Part shown: positions 42,547-51,616 of the stretch, one piece after another
Layout: each line of letters begins with the position of its first letter
Position numbering within the stretch: the stretch's first letter is position 1
NCBI GenBank assembly: GCA_036821905.1
Contig: DAISIR010000010.1
Location: 34,157-98,156, forward strand
Reading direction: 5' to 3'
Origin: Brooklawnia sp937867175
GTDB lineage: Bacteria > Actinomycetota > Actinomycetes > Propionibacteriales > Propionibacteriaceae
DNA length: 64,000 nucleotides
Translations under genes and position numbers: made by a program
The notes under the pieces: generated by a model
What the model was told of the DNA's origin: nothing
Seen by the model: only the letters and a program-made list of their open reading frames with translations
Database searches by the model: none

Positions 42547-43707
42547 ATGCTCTACGCCACGCACCTCGAGGTCGATCTGGCCGCCATCGAGCACAACGTG
42601 CAACAGGTGCGGACGCTGACCCCGGGTGCGCAGGTCATGGTGGCTGTCAAGGCCAACGCCTACGGTCACGGGGCGGTCCCGGTCGCGCGGCACTTGGCGT
42701 CCCGGCGCCTCGTGGACGCGTTCGCGGTGGCGACCACCCCGGAGGGCATCGAGCTGCGCGCCGCCGGCATCAAGCTGCCGATCCTGAGGCTCTCGCCGGC
42801 CTTCGACGACGAACTGGAGGCTGTGGTCGCCCACGACCTCTCGCTGACGGTCCACGACGAGGCCACCATCGACGCGCTCGCCGACGTCGCCGAACACGCC
42901 GGACGCTGCCACGGCGTGCATCTCGCGATCGATACCGGCATGCGTCGAATCGGCTGTGAACCCGAGGACGCGGGGGTGCTGGCCGAGCGGATTGCCGGCC
43001 GGGCGTCCCTGCGCTTCGACGGCATCTTCACCCACCTGCCGACGAGCGACACCCCGGCCGGGGCCGATTTCACCAGTGCGCAACTTGCCCGGTTCGCCTC
43101 GGTCGTCGGCCAGATCCAGGACGCCCGGGCTGCGGCCGGGCTGCCACCGGTGCCGTTCGCACATGCCGCCAACTCCGGGGCCATCCTCGGCTACGACCTC
43201 GGGCCGATGACGATGGTGCGCCCCGGCATCATGGCCTACGGCTACTACCCGGACGCCCGCGTCACCCCGCGTCCGGTGGAGCTTCGGCAGGCGCTCGCCT
43301 GGAAGTCCCGGGTGAGCCACGTCAAGCGCGTCCCGGCGGGCCAGACCGTCGGCTATGGACGCACTTGGACTGCCCCGGTCGACAGCTGGATCGCCACGGT
43401 GCCGGTGGGCTATGCCGACGGCTACTCCCGGCTGAATTCGAATCGGGGACGCATGCTGGTCGGCGGCCGGTCGCACCCGGTAGTCGGCCGTATCTGCATG
43501 GACCAGACGATGCTCGATCTGGGCCCTGTCACCCCGGCCGGGCCGGCGCCGGCAGCGGTGGGCGATGAGGTGGTGATCCTCGGTGGGCAGGGCGACCAGT
43601 TCATCGGCACCGACGAACTGGCCGACCTGATGGGAACGATCAGTTACGAGGTGACCTGCCTGATCACTGCTCGGGTGCAGCGGAGTTATCGGCTGGCCGT
43701 CGACTGA
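42547..43707 (+). CDS. alr: Alanine racemase
   Basis: Converts L- to D-alanine for peptidoglycan. The 386-residue fold-type III PLP enzyme has the PLP lysine in VAVKANAYGHG (K35) and the C-terminal active-site segment VPVGYADGYSRL with the catalytic tyrosine, plus GRICMDQTMLDL. I start at the ATG at 42547, 6 nt after a CAGGAT box (leaderless), rather than a longer frame that includes the preceding intergenic region. Its last 44 nt overlap the convergent EcsC gene. Confidence 0.95.
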   Translation: MLYATHLEVDLAAIEHNVQQVRTLTPGAQVMVAVKANAYGHGAVPVARHLASRRLVDAFAVATTPEGIELRAAGIKLPILRLSPAFDDELEAVVAHDLSLTVHDEATIDALADVAEHAGRCHGVHLAIDTGMRRIGCEPEDAGVLAERIAGRASLRFDGIFTHLPTSDTPAGADFTSAQLARFASVVGQIQDARAAAGLPPVPFAHAANSGAILGYDLGPMTMVRPGIMAYGYYPDARVTPRPVELRQALAWKSRVSHVKRVPAGQTVGYGRTWTAPVDSWIATVPVGYADGYSRLNSNRGRMLVGGRSHPVVGRICMDQTMLDLGPVTPAGPAPAAVGDEVVILGGQGDQFIGTDELADLMGTISYEVTCLITARVQRSYRLAVD

Positions 43708-44365
43708 CGAACTGCTCGCGGGCGTAGCGTCCCACCGCCAGGGTGTTCCAAGAATCGGTGGCTGCGCCGACCCCGCCGCCGACCACCGGGATCGCCCGGG
43801 CGATCAGGCCGACGGCCTGTTTGCCGCCAACGGTCGTCAGTAACGCGGTCACGACTCGCTGGGCTATCAGTTGCTCAAGGTCACGATCGAGACCCGGCGC
43901 GGTGGCCAGCACCAGCGGCGTGCCCGGCAACTCGCCCTTCTCGACCAGGTCGTCGACGATCCGTTTGCCCAGCAGTGTGGTCAAGACCGCATGCCGGACG
44001 CGCGAGTCGTTCAGGTCGTAGCCGCGCAGGTGCGCGATGGCCGCCACCATCCGGGCTTGGATCAGCGCGACCCCCGCCAGGTTCGTGGGTGCGCCGACCA
44101 CCAGCGTCACGAAACCGCCAAGGTTGGTCACGAAACCCTGCGCTCCGCACATTGCCGCGTGGTTGCGGATCAGGCCTTCGATGGCGTCCTCGGCGCTACC
44201 TCGCCTCACCAACTGATGCCCGGCGGCGATCCGGGCCCCCGGCAGCTGCTCGCTACCCTCGATCGCGAACTCCAAGACCCGGCGCAGCAGGCGTCCTGTC
44301 GTGTTGGGTGCACTCACCGGTGCCGCAGCGATGATTGACTTGCCGATTTGACCAGAGTCGGGCAT
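43664..44365 (-). CDS. EcsC-family protein
   Basis: A 233-residue EcsC-type protein. The central hydrophobic stretch GFVTNLGGFVTLVVGAPTNLAGVALIQARMVAAIAHLRGYD (in pieces) and the glycine-rich AIPVVGGGVGAATDSWNTLAVG are typical of this family, named after a Bacillus ABC-transporter operon gene of unknown biochemical role. The ATG follows AGGAG. It is tail-to-tail with alr and overlaps it by 44 nt, so the two transcripts have complementary ends. Confidence 0.85.
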   Translation of the reverse strand: MPDSGQIGKSIIAAAPVSAPNTTGRLLRRVLEFAIEGSEQLPGARIAAGHQLVRRGSAEDAIEGLIRNHAAMCGAQGFVTNLGGFVTLVVGAPTNLAGVALIQARMVAAIAHLRGYDLNDSRVRHAVLTTLLGKRIVDDLVEKGELPGTPLVLATAPGLDRDLEQLIAQRVVTALLTTVGGKQAVGLIARAIPVVGGGVGAATDSWNTLAVGRYAREQFVSRRPADNSAAPEQ

Positions 44366-44544
44366 GGGTGCTCCTGCAGGCGAAGGAATGCAACTACGCT
44401 AGCCTGAAAGCTCCCAGCTACGAAGAGCGCGTTGCCCGGATTCGGCCCTGACCAGCCTCTTGTTCGCAGACCGTAATCTGGAATCGTTCCGCAATGCAGC
44501 GGGGGATCCGCGACCATGGAACGCCATCGCACGGAAGGGGCCGC

Positions 44545-45831
44545 ATGACTGAATTCGCTCGACTGGAGCTCGACGGGCGAACCTACGAGTTGCCGATTCT
44601 CGTCGGCACCGAGGGTGAGCGCGCCATCGACATCAGCAAGCTGCGCGCCCAGACCGGTTACATCACTCTCGACGACGGCTACGTGAACACCGGCTCCTGC
44701 CAATCCGCGATCACCTTCATCGACGGGGACGAGGGCATCCTTCGCTATCGGGGTATCCCCATTGAGACGCTTGCGGAGCGCAGCAGTTTCGTCGAGACGG
44801 CTTACCTGTTGATCTTCGGCCACCTGCCCACCAGCACTGAGCGCGAGCAGTTCGCCGAGCAGTTGACCCAATCGTCCCCGCTGAACGAGGCGATGAAGAA
44901 GCACTTCGACGCCTTCCCGACCCAGTCGCACCCGATGGCGATCATGTCGGCGATGATCAATGCGTTGTCCACCCACGAGCGGCCGAAGATCGACCCCGGT
45001 GACGACGTCACCCTCCAGCTCTACGCCGCCCGGCTCATCAGCAAGATCCGGACGATCGCTGCGGCGTCCTACAAGTCGAGCATCGGCGACCCGATCATCT
45101 ACCCCCGGCACGACCTGAAGTACGTCGACAACTTCCTGCACATGATGTTCTCGTTGCCTTACACGCCGTACGAGGCGACCCCGGAGGTCAGCCACGCACT
45201 CAACTCCTTCCTGGTGCTCCACGCCGACCACGAGCAGAACTGCTCCACTTCGACGGTGCGGATGGTGGCCTCCGGCGAGGCGAACCTGTATGCGTCCTGC
45301 TCGGCCGGGGTGGTGGCGCTGTGGGGTGCCAAGCATGGCGGTGCGAATGTTGCGGTGGTGCAGATGCTGCAGCGGATGCGTCGTGAGGGGCTCACGCCGC
45401 ACCAATTCCTGACCGAGGTCAAGGACCGGTCGAACGACCGCCGGTTGATGGGGTTCGGGCACCGGGTCTACCGGAATTTTGACCCTCGGGCCAAGATTCT
45501 TCGTCAGGCGGCGGAGCGGCTGCTCACTTCGATGAAGATCCAGGACCCGCTGCTTGGGATGGCCCAGGAACTCGCCGAAGAGGCCTTGCAGGACGACTAC
45601 TTCGTCGAGCGCAAGCTCTACCCGAATGTCGACTTCTACTCGGGGATCATCCTGCGCGCGATCGGCATCCCGTTGAACATGTACACCGTGATGTTCGCGA
45701 TTGGACGCATGCCTGGCTGGATCGCCAACTGGAAGGAGTTGCACGACAACCCCGCCCAGAAGATCTACCGGCCGCGACAGCTCTACATCGGCAATCCGAA
45801 GTCGGAGTGGGTGCCTCGCCACGAGCGCTGA
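44545..45831 (+). CDS. gltA: Citrate synthase
   Basis: Condenses acetyl-CoA with oxaloacetate. The 428-residue, type II (hexameric-type) enzyme has the catalytic histidines in LHADHEQNCSTSTVR and in GFGHRVYRNFDPRA, plus WGAKHGGANVAV and the aspartate in YPNVDFYSG. The ATG at 44545 follows GGAAGGGG; longer upstream starts are not supported. It lies next to aat, with no TCA-cycle partner nearby. Confidence 0.96.
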   Translation: MTEFARLELDGRTYELPILVGTEGERAIDISKLRAQTGYITLDDGYVNTGSCQSAITFIDGDEGILRYRGIPIETLAERSSFVETAYLLIFGHLPTSTEREQFAEQLTQSSPLNEAMKKHFDAFPTQSHPMAIMSAMINALSTHERPKIDPGDDVTLQLYAARLISKIRTIAAASYKSSIGDPIIYPRHDLKYVDNFLHMMFSLPYTPYEATPEVSHALNSFLVLHADHEQNCSTSTVRMVASGEANLYASCSAGVVALWGAKHGGANVAVVQMLQRMRREGLTPHQFLTEVKDRSNDRRLMGFGHRVYRNFDPRAKILRQAAERLLTSMKIQDPLLGMAQELAEEALQDDYFVERKLYPNVDFYSGIILRAIGIPLNMYTVMFAIGRMPGWIANWKELHDNPAQKIYRPRQLYIGNPKSEWVPRHER

Positions 45832-45919
45832 TCGTCGCGGGGCTGGATGGCTGGCGCGTCGTATGCACCGGCGCCGGTGGTCGGACGTGCCGGTCGGCGC
45901 GAGGTGTCAGACTGGTGAA

Positions 45920-46627
45920 GTGTTCATGCAGGTCTTCGGTCCGCCAGCCCTTTGGCCTGCTCAAGACCTGATCGCGTTCAGCGACGACCTCAACCTGTCG
46001 CTGGTGCTGGATGCGTATTGCTCCGGTGCCTTCCCGATGCCGCTGCATGAGTCGTCGTTCGAATCGGTGATGGGTTGGTGGTCGCCGATGCGTCGCGCCA
46101 TTCTCGAACTTGACGACCTGCGCGTCACCCGCAGCCTGCCAAAGTCGGCCAGGCACTACACCACCACCATCGATCAGGCCTTCCCGGCGGTGCTCGAACG
46201 CTGCGCCGATCCGGCCCGTCCGCATGGCTGGATCGACGACGACATTCGCCGCGTCTACACCGAGGCCCACGAGATTGGAGCGGTGCACTCCATTGAGACC
46301 TGGGATGGCGAGGGACGCCTGGTCGGCGGGCTCTACGGCGTGAGCCTGTGGGGCCTGTTCGCTGGAGAATCGATGTTCCACGACCCCGTGCACGGCCGGG
46401 ATGCGTCAAAGGTCGCGCTGGGCCGCTTGGTCAACGAATTGCGCACCCGTCCCGACGGGGACGCGTTGCTCGACCTGCAATGGTTGACCCCGCACTTGGC
46501 CAGCCTGGGTGCAAGCGAAATCTCGCGGGCTGACTACTTGGGACGCCTGGTTTCGGCGCTGAATGCCCCGCAGACCGAGTGGGCGCGTATCCGCCGGCCG
46601 GGCGACTGGCGCCTGGTCCGGACCTGA
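45920..46627 (+). CDS. aat: Leucyl/phenylalanyl-tRNA-protein transferase
   Basis: Adds Leu or Phe to N-terminal Lys/Arg of proteins, marking them for the ClpS/ClpAP pathway. The protein of about 235 residues shows LVLDAYCSGAFPMPLHE, GWWSPMRRAILELDDLRVTRSL (in pieces) and GLYGVSLWGLFAGESMFH, all diagnostic. A CAGACT box lies 6 nt before the GTG at 45920, which I use as the start; the ATG two codons later (45926) is the alternative. It is followed closely by the Fpg/Nei gene. Confidence 0.93.
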   Translation: MFMQVFGPPALWPAQDLIAFSDDLNLSLVLDAYCSGAFPMPLHESSFESVMGWWSPMRRAILELDDLRVTRSLPKSARHYTTTIDQAFPAVLERCADPARPHGWIDDDIRRVYTEAHEIGAVHSIETWDGEGRLVGGLYGVSLWGLFAGESMFHDPVHGRDASKVALGRLVNELRTRPDGDALLDLQWLTPHLASLGASEISRADYLGRLVSALNAPQTEWARIRRPGDWRLVRT

Positions 46628-46669
46628 AGAACCCAGACGGTAGGGTGGCAACGACTGGAGGATTGAACG

Positions 46670-47533
46670 ATGCCTGAACTGCCGCAGGTCGAGGCTCTGC
46701 GCGCCTGGCTGGCCGACCGACTGGTCGGACGCGCCGTCAGCGGCGTCCAGCTGGTCGACTTCGCGGCGCTGAAGACCTATCAACCCCCGTTGGACGCGCT
46801 GCTGGGTCTGGAGATCACCGACGTCGCCCGGCACGGCAAGTTCATCGACGTGGACGCCCAAGGCGTGCACCTGGTCTTCCACTTCGCTCGCGCTGGTTGG
46901 CTGACCTGGAAGGACGCCCAACCGACCACCCCGGCCCGGCCGGGCCGGGGACCGCTCAGCCTACGGGTCACCCTGGACGACGGCTCCGGCTTCGACCTCA
47001 CCGAGGCCGGTACCCAACGCAAGCTCGCGATCTACGTGGTCACTGCCCCTGAGCAGGTGCCCGGCATTGCGGCGCTGGGGCCGGACCCGTTGTCGGAGGG
47101 CTTCGATCGGGCCAGCCTGGACGCGATCGTGGCGGCCGCCGGACGCGCTCAGCTCAAGGGGGTCTTGCGTGACCAGCGGGTGATCGCCGGTATCGGCAAT
47201 GCCTACAGCGACGAGATCCTGCACGCCGCCCGGATGAGTCCGTTCACGCCAGCGGCCAGTCTCGACGAGGCCGGCCGACAGTTGCTCTTCGACTCGATCA
47301 AGCGGGTGTTGGCCGACGCGCTGGGGCGCAGCTCCGGACTGCCACCAAACAAGCTGAAGGACGACAAGCGGACCGCGCTGCGCGTCCATGGCCGCACCGG
47401 CGAGACATGTGACGTCTGCGGCACCACCATCGCCGAGGTCAGCTTCGCCGATTCGTCGCTGCAGTACTGCCCGGGCTGCCAAACCGGTGGCAAGCTGCTC
47501 GCCGATCGCCGGATGAGTAAGTTGCTGCGCTGA
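46670..47533 (+). CDS. Fpg/Nei-family DNA glycosylase
   Basis: A 287-residue base-excision repair glycosylase/lyase. Pro2 and Glu3 of MPELPQVEAL are the catalytic residues. A helix-two-turn-helix region includes KGVLRDQRVIAGIGNAYSDEIL, and a C-terminal zinc finger has the four cysteines of CDVCG and YCPGCQTGG. Details favour an actinobacterial Nei-like enzyme over classical MutM, but the damage substrate is not readable from sequence. The ATG follows GGAGG. Confidence 0.9.
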   Translation: MPELPQVEALRAWLADRLVGRAVSGVQLVDFAALKTYQPPLDALLGLEITDVARHGKFIDVDAQGVHLVFHFARAGWLTWKDAQPTTPARPGRGPLSLRVTLDDGSGFDLTEAGTQRKLAIYVVTAPEQVPGIAALGPDPLSEGFDRASLDAIVAAAGRAQLKGVLRDQRVIAGIGNAYSDEILHAARMSPFTPAASLDEAGRQLLFDSIKRVLADALGRSSGLPPNKLKDDKRTALRVHGRTGETCDVCGTTIAEVSFADSSLQYCPGCQTGGKLLADRRMSKLLR

Positions 47534-47569
47534 GTGCAGCCGGGCCGAGCGCAACCAAGCGGTGCTGGT

Positions 47570-47911
47570 TCAGGAGCGGAAGGGGAAGCCCTTGCCGTGG
47601 CTCAGGTAGACGACCAATGCGATGCCGGCCCACGCCAGCGCCATCCCCAGCAGCGAGCTCAGCCCGCCGCCCATCATCCCGCCGGCGATGGCAGTCAACG
47701 GCACCGCCAACGCCAGCGCGATCACGATCCGAACGGTGACGGCCCGTCGCTCGAGTTTGGCGTCCTCCCGCTGGTCGGGGACGGCGGTCGGCTGGTAGAC
47801 CGCAGGGGTGTGGCTGGGGGCCGGTTGATAAGGGGCGTTCCAGTTCTGGGACGTGGTCTGGCCGTCGGTACTGTACTGGTCGGACGGCGGGTTCGAATAA
47901 GGCATGCTCAT
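47570..47911 (-). CDS. Small membrane protein with Pro/Gln/Tyr-rich N-terminus
   Basis: A 113-residue protein: 50 polar residues rich in Pro, Gln, Ser and Tyr, then two hydrophobic helices (about 59-80 and 84-103) and a short basic end. No family recognised. CATACT lies 6 nt before the ATG, suggesting a leaderless promoter. It converges on the Fpg/Nei gene. Confidence 0.7.
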   Translation of the reverse strand: MSMPYSNPPSDQYSTDGQTTSQNWNAPYQPAPSHTPAVYQPTAVPDQREDAKLERRAVTVRIVIALALAVPLTAIAGGMMGGGLSSLLGMALAWAGIALVVYLSHGKGFPFRS

Positions 47912-47959
47912 GCCGCCAGTATGCTGGGCGGCAGCGACAGTAGCGCCGCGGCGTCCGGC

Positions 47960-48223
47960 TCAGGCGACGGGTTGCCTGCCCGACTGAGGCGACGGCACCC
48001 GGATGCCGTGGTCGGCCACCGGTTGGGCGAGGCTGGGATGTGCGGACGCCTGAGCGGCGCGGTTGTTCAGCGAGCAGCCGGGGTTGCCGCGCACCTTGTC
48101 GAGGCCGACGTTGATGATGAAGGCGACCACGCCGGCCAGCATTCCCCAACCGGCCGACGAGTTGAGGCCCACGGCCAAGCCGAGCAGCACCGGAAGCGTC
48201 AGGGTGCACGGGGAGAGTGACAT
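47960..48223 (-). CDS. Small two-helix membrane protein under a CsoR/CstR-like operator
   Basis: An 87-residue protein with hydrophobic helices near residues 5-20 and 22-40, a conserved-looking GNPGC segment and a polar tail. I do not recognise the family. TATGCT lies 6 nt before the ATG at 48223, so this start is preferred over a frame extending to 48253. The -10 box overlaps one arm of the palindrome ATACCC-CATA-GGGTAT, so expression may respond to copper or sulfide-type stress (inference). Confidence 0.65.
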   Translation of the reverse strand: MSLSPCTLTLPVLLGLAVGLNSSAGWGMLAGVVAFIINVGLDKVRGNPGCSLNNRAAQASAHPSLAQPVADHGIRVPSPQSGRQPVA

Positions 48224-48232
48224 GCGAACAGC

Positions 48233-48248
48233 ATACCCCATAGGGTAT
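48233..48248. promoter_or_regulatory. ATACCC-n4-GGGTAT palindrome, CsoR/CstR-family-like operator
   Basis: A perfect 6-bp inverted repeat with a 4-bp spacer (CATA on the plus strand) in the 47-nt gap between the small membrane gene and pheA. CsoR-family repressors (copper-sensing CsoR, persulfide-sensing CstR) bind palindromes of the type ATACCCC/GGGGTAT (established). The left arm overlaps the -10 of the minus-strand gene. No csoR-like gene is in the window. Confidence 0.5.
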
Positions 48249-48270
48249 ATCACCGACTAGTCTGTGCGTC

Positions 48271-49182
48271 ATGCGCGGTTTCTTCGGGCCAGAGGGCACG
48301 TTCACCCATCAGGCGTTGCTGACCCTCGGCGACGAGCCGGCGATCGCCTATCCAACAGTCACACGCGCCCTGGACGCGGTCCGCGTCGGCGACGTGGACG
48401 CGTCCTTGGTGCCGATCGAGAACTCGATCGAGGGTGGGGTCAGCGCCACGCTGGACTACCTGGCGCTGCCCACCGCGCCGCTGCAGATCGTCGCCGAGGT
48501 CGTGATCCCGGTCAGCTTCGACCTGTGCGTCCGCCCGGGCACGACGCTCGCGCAAGTGCAACGGGTGATCAGCCACCCGCACGCGATCGCGCAGGTGCGT
48601 GGCTGGCTGGACGCCAACGTGCCGGACGCCATGATCGTAGAGCGTGGGTCGACCGCAGGTGCGGCGCAGATGGTCAGCCATCCGGAGTCGGAGTTCGACG
48701 CCGCGGTTTGCGCTCCGGTGGCCGGCGAGATGTATGGGCTGGTCAGCGTGGCCACGGGCATCAGCGACAACCCCAGTGCCGCCACCCGTTTCGTCCTGGT
48801 GACTGCGCCCGGTCCCTGCCCACAGCGCACCGGCCACGACAAGACGACCCTGGTCGCCTATATGCACGAGGACCACCCCGGTGCACTGCTCGAGATCCTT
48901 CAACAGCTCGCGGTCCGCGGGGTCAACCTGTGCCGCATCGAATCGCGTCCGACCAAGACCACCTTGGGTGAGTACTGCTTCAGCATGGACGCGGAGGGCC
49001 ACCTCAGCGACTCACGCCTCGCGGAGGCGCTCATGGGCCTGCACCGGATCTGCAAGGACGTGGTCTTCCTGGGCAGCTACCCGCGCGCCGATCGCAAGCG
49101 GCCCAAGGTGCCCTTCGGTGGTGAGGACGCCGACTACAGCCGTGCCAAGACCTGGGTCGAGGCCCTCGACCGGGCGCAGTAG
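48271..49182 (+). CDS. pheA: Prephenate dehydratase
   Basis: Makes phenylpyruvate from prephenate in phenylalanine synthesis. The 303-residue protein has the catalytic domain (FFGPEGTFTHQAL, VPIENSIEGGV, and the TRF motif in SAATRFVLV) and a C-terminal ACT domain (about residues 190-265) with the phenylalanine-binding GALLEIL and ESRPTK. It is monofunctional, with no chorismate mutase. TAGTCT lies 7 nt before the ATG (leaderless). Confidence 0.95.
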   Translation: MRGFFGPEGTFTHQALLTLGDEPAIAYPTVTRALDAVRVGDVDASLVPIENSIEGGVSATLDYLALPTAPLQIVAEVVIPVSFDLCVRPGTTLAQVQRVISHPHAIAQVRGWLDANVPDAMIVERGSTAGAAQMVSHPESEFDAAVCAPVAGEMYGLVSVATGISDNPSAATRFVLVTAPGPCPQRTGHDKTTLVAYMHEDHPGALLEILQQLAVRGVNLCRIESRPTKTTLGEYCFSMDAEGHLSDSRLAEALMGLHRICKDVVFLGSYPRADRKRPKVPFGGEDADYSRAKTWVEALDRAQ

Positions 49183-49206
49183 TGGGCGTCGGAGTTGCCT
49201 TGAGCG

Positions 49207-50154
49207 CTACTTGGTGCGCGGCGCGATCACGAGCATTGCGCCTGGCACGACGCTGAACTCGAAGTGGGTGCCCATGCCCTCGATGTCGCCGTCCGCCTCG
49301 CAGGCGATCGGGTTGTCCACCTCGAAGACGACCTTTGAACCCGCCCAGTACTCGACCACCGGATCTGAGGACCGGCGAAGCAACGAGCGCGCCAGCTTCG
49401 CCCACTTGCCGAGGTGGGTTGGTGCGGTGATGAGCACGTCGAGTTGGCCGTCGTCCGGCTTGGCGCCCGGGAAGAGCCACACCCCACCTTGCAACTGACC
49501 GGTGTTGCCAACCATCATCAGCACCGCCCGGCGGCGCACTTCGGGTTGGTCGTCCAATCGCATCCGGACCGGGCGGGGTCGCATAGCGATGTGTCGGGCG
49601 AAGGCGACGACATAGGCGACGTTGCCAACGGCCCGCTTCAGGCCTTCGTCGGTGTCGCGCATCATGGCCGCGTCGAAGCCGATACCGGCCATGCCGGTGA
49701 AGGTGATCGCCTTCTCCTCGTCGTGGTCGAGCACCAGCCTGGCCAGATCGATCCGCCGTGGCTCTCCGTCGAAGGCCAATTCGAGTGCCCGATCTAGATC
49801 GAGTGGGATTCCCAGGTTGCGGGCCAACAGGTTGCCAGTGCCCGACGGGATGATCGCACAGGGCACTCCGCTGCCTTGGAGGGTGGTGCCGACCGCGCGA
49901 ACCGTGCCGTCGCCACCGGACACGATGACCATGTCGGCGCCCAAACGCAATGCCTGCTGCGTGGCCACTCGGCCGGCATCGTCAGCTGCGGTCGGCAGGA
50001 AGAACGGCGGCTCCCAGCCGCCGTGCCGGGCGGCCGCCCTGCTGATCGCAGTCAGCCACGTCACATCAGCCACCTTGGTCGGATTGAAAACCACGGCAAG
50101 CCGACGCACCGTGGCGACGCCGTCATCTGCGGCCTCGGGCGAACTGGTTTCCAC
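49207..50154 (-). CDS. Diacylglycerol/lipid kinase family protein
   Basis: A 315-residue member of the DAG-kinase catalytic family. The ATP-binding loop VSGGDGTVRAVGTTL and IPSGTGNLLARNLGIP are diagnostic. It phosphorylates diacylglycerol or a related lipid; bacterial relatives include DgkB and YegS. The start is GTG; a GTAGGTGCTCAC stretch upstream gives no clear choice between ribosome site and -10 box. It is divergent from serS and convergent with pheA. Confidence 0.9.
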   Translation of the reverse strand: METSSPEAADDGVATVRRLAVVFNPTKVADVTWLTAISRAAARHGGWEPPFFLPTAADDAGRVATQQALRLGADMVIVSGGDGTVRAVGTTLQGSGVPCAIIPSGTGNLLARNLGIPLDLDRALELAFDGEPRRIDLARLVLDHDEEKAITFTGMAGIGFDAAMMRDTDEGLKRAVGNVAYVVAFARHIAMRPRPVRMRLDDQPEVRRRAVLMMVGNTGQLQGGVWLFPGAKPDDGQLDVLITAPTHLGKWAKLARSLLRRSSDPVVEYWAGSKVVFEVDNPIACEADGDIEGMGTHFEFSVVPGAMLVIAPRTK

Positions 50155-50231
50155 GTGAGCACCTACCTGCTGGACGTTGCCACCAGACTACGACGAAATG
50201 GCCGGTCGGGGCCTTCGCTAGGATGTGCGCC

Positions 50232-51506
50232 ATGATCGACCCCAAGGTGTTGCGTACCGACCCAGACCGTCTCCGCAGATCCCAGCAGGCTCGCGGCGAG
50301 TCCGTCGAGTTGGTCGACGAGGCTATCGCTGCCGACGAGGCCCGTCGGTCGGCGATCAGCGCCTTCGAGACCACTCGTGCCGAGCAGAAATCGCTTGGCG
50401 CGCAGGTGGCACGCGCCAAGGGGGACGACAAGACGCAGTTGCTCTCCCGCACCAAGGAGCTGGCGGTCCAGGTCAAGCAGTTGGCCAGTGCGGTGGACGC
50501 CGCTGAGGAGCGGTTCGACCAGGCAATGAAGCTGTTCGGCAACATCGTCATCGATGGCGTGCCGACCGGCGGTGAGGACGACCTGTATGTGATCGAGACC
50601 GTTGGGAGGCCGCGCGACTTCGTGGCCGAGGCCATCACGGTGCGCGACCACCTGGAGATCGGCGAGTTGATCGGCGCCATCGACATGGAGCGTGGCGCCA
50701 AGGTCTCGGGTTCCCGCTTCTACTTCCTGACCGGCCCCGGGGCCCTGCTCGAGTTCGCGCTGATCCAGCACGCGCTGGCGAAGGCGCTGGAGTGGGGGTT
50801 CACGCCGATGATCCCGCCCGCGCTGGTGAAACCGAGCGCGATGGAGGGCACCGGTTTTCTGGGCCAGGCCGCCGAGGACGTTTACCACCTCGAGCGCGAC
50901 GACATGTACCTCGTCGGGACCGCAGAGGTGCCGCTGGCGGCGTACCACTCCGACGAGATCTTGGACGCTGGGTCGCTGCCGTTGCGCTACGCCGGTTTCA
51001 GCCCCGCCTACCGCCGCGAGGCCGGTAGCTACGGCAAGGACACCCGTGGCATCTTCCGCGTCCACTGGTTCGACAAGTTCGAGATGTTCGTCTACTGCCG
51101 TCCTGAGGACGCCGAAGCCGAGCACGAACGCCTACTCGACTACGAGAAGCAGTTCCTGACCTCGCTCGGCATCCCCTTCCAGGTCTTGGATGTGGCGTCC
51201 GGCGACCTGGGGCTGTCGGCGGCCCGCAAGTACGACTGCTATGGCTGGGTGCCGAGCCAGGATCGCTACCGCGAGATCACCTCCACGTCCAACTGCACCG
51301 AGTTCCAGGCCCGCAGGTTGGGCATCCGTTACCGGGACGAGGGTGGGCCGCGTCCGGTGGCCACGCTGAACGGCACGCTGTGTGCAATGGCCCGGTCGAT
51401 CCTGATGATCCTAGAGAACTACCAGAACGCTGACGGCTCGGTGACCGTGCCGGAAGTGCTGCGCGGCTACCTGGGTGGCCGAGAGGTCTTCGAAGCGCGC
51501 CGCTAG
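50232..51506 (+). CDS. serS: Seryl-tRNA synthetase
   Basis: Class II synthetase, 424 residues. The N-terminal long coiled-coil hairpin (about 30-100) binds the long variable arm of tRNA-Ser. The catalytic core has motif 2 (FSPAYRREAGSYGKDTRGIFRVHWFDKFE, in pieces) and motif 3 (LNGTLCAMARSILMILENYQ). TAGGAT lies 7 nt before the ATG, supporting a leaderless start at 50232. Two tRNA-Ser genes lie in the same window (61021 and 63611). Confidence 0.97.
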   Translation: MIDPKVLRTDPDRLRRSQQARGESVELVDEAIAADEARRSAISAFETTRAEQKSLGAQVARAKGDDKTQLLSRTKELAVQVKQLASAVDAAEERFDQAMKLFGNIVIDGVPTGGEDDLYVIETVGRPRDFVAEAITVRDHLEIGELIGAIDMERGAKVSGSRFYFLTGPGALLEFALIQHALAKALEWGFTPMIPPALVKPSAMEGTGFLGQAAEDVYHLERDDMYLVGTAEVPLAAYHSDEILDAGSLPLRYAGFSPAYRREAGSYGKDTRGIFRVHWFDKFEMFVYCRPEDAEAEHERLLDYEKQFLTSLGIPFQVLDVASGDLGLSAARKYDCYGWVPSQDRYREITSTSNCTEFQARRLGIRYRDEGGPRPVATLNGTLCAMARSILMILENYQNADGSVTVPEVLRGYLGGREVFEARR

Positions 51507-51616
51507 GGGATTGCGACCGGGCGACGCTGACCGGAAACCAGCGTTGGTGTCCACACCACAACGAGAAGTGATGCGAAAACCGGGTGGCCCGCCATGCCAG
51601 CGACCAAGCTTGGGGC

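Noticed and set aside
43741..44365. Plus-strand frames opposite the EcsC gene
   Set aside because: They lack family similarity and ribosome sites, whereas the minus frame is a clear EcsC protein.
51524..51544. Hairpin ACGCTG/CAGCGT after serS as a terminator
   Set aside because: A 6-bp stem with a 9-nt loop and no T-run is within chance expectation.
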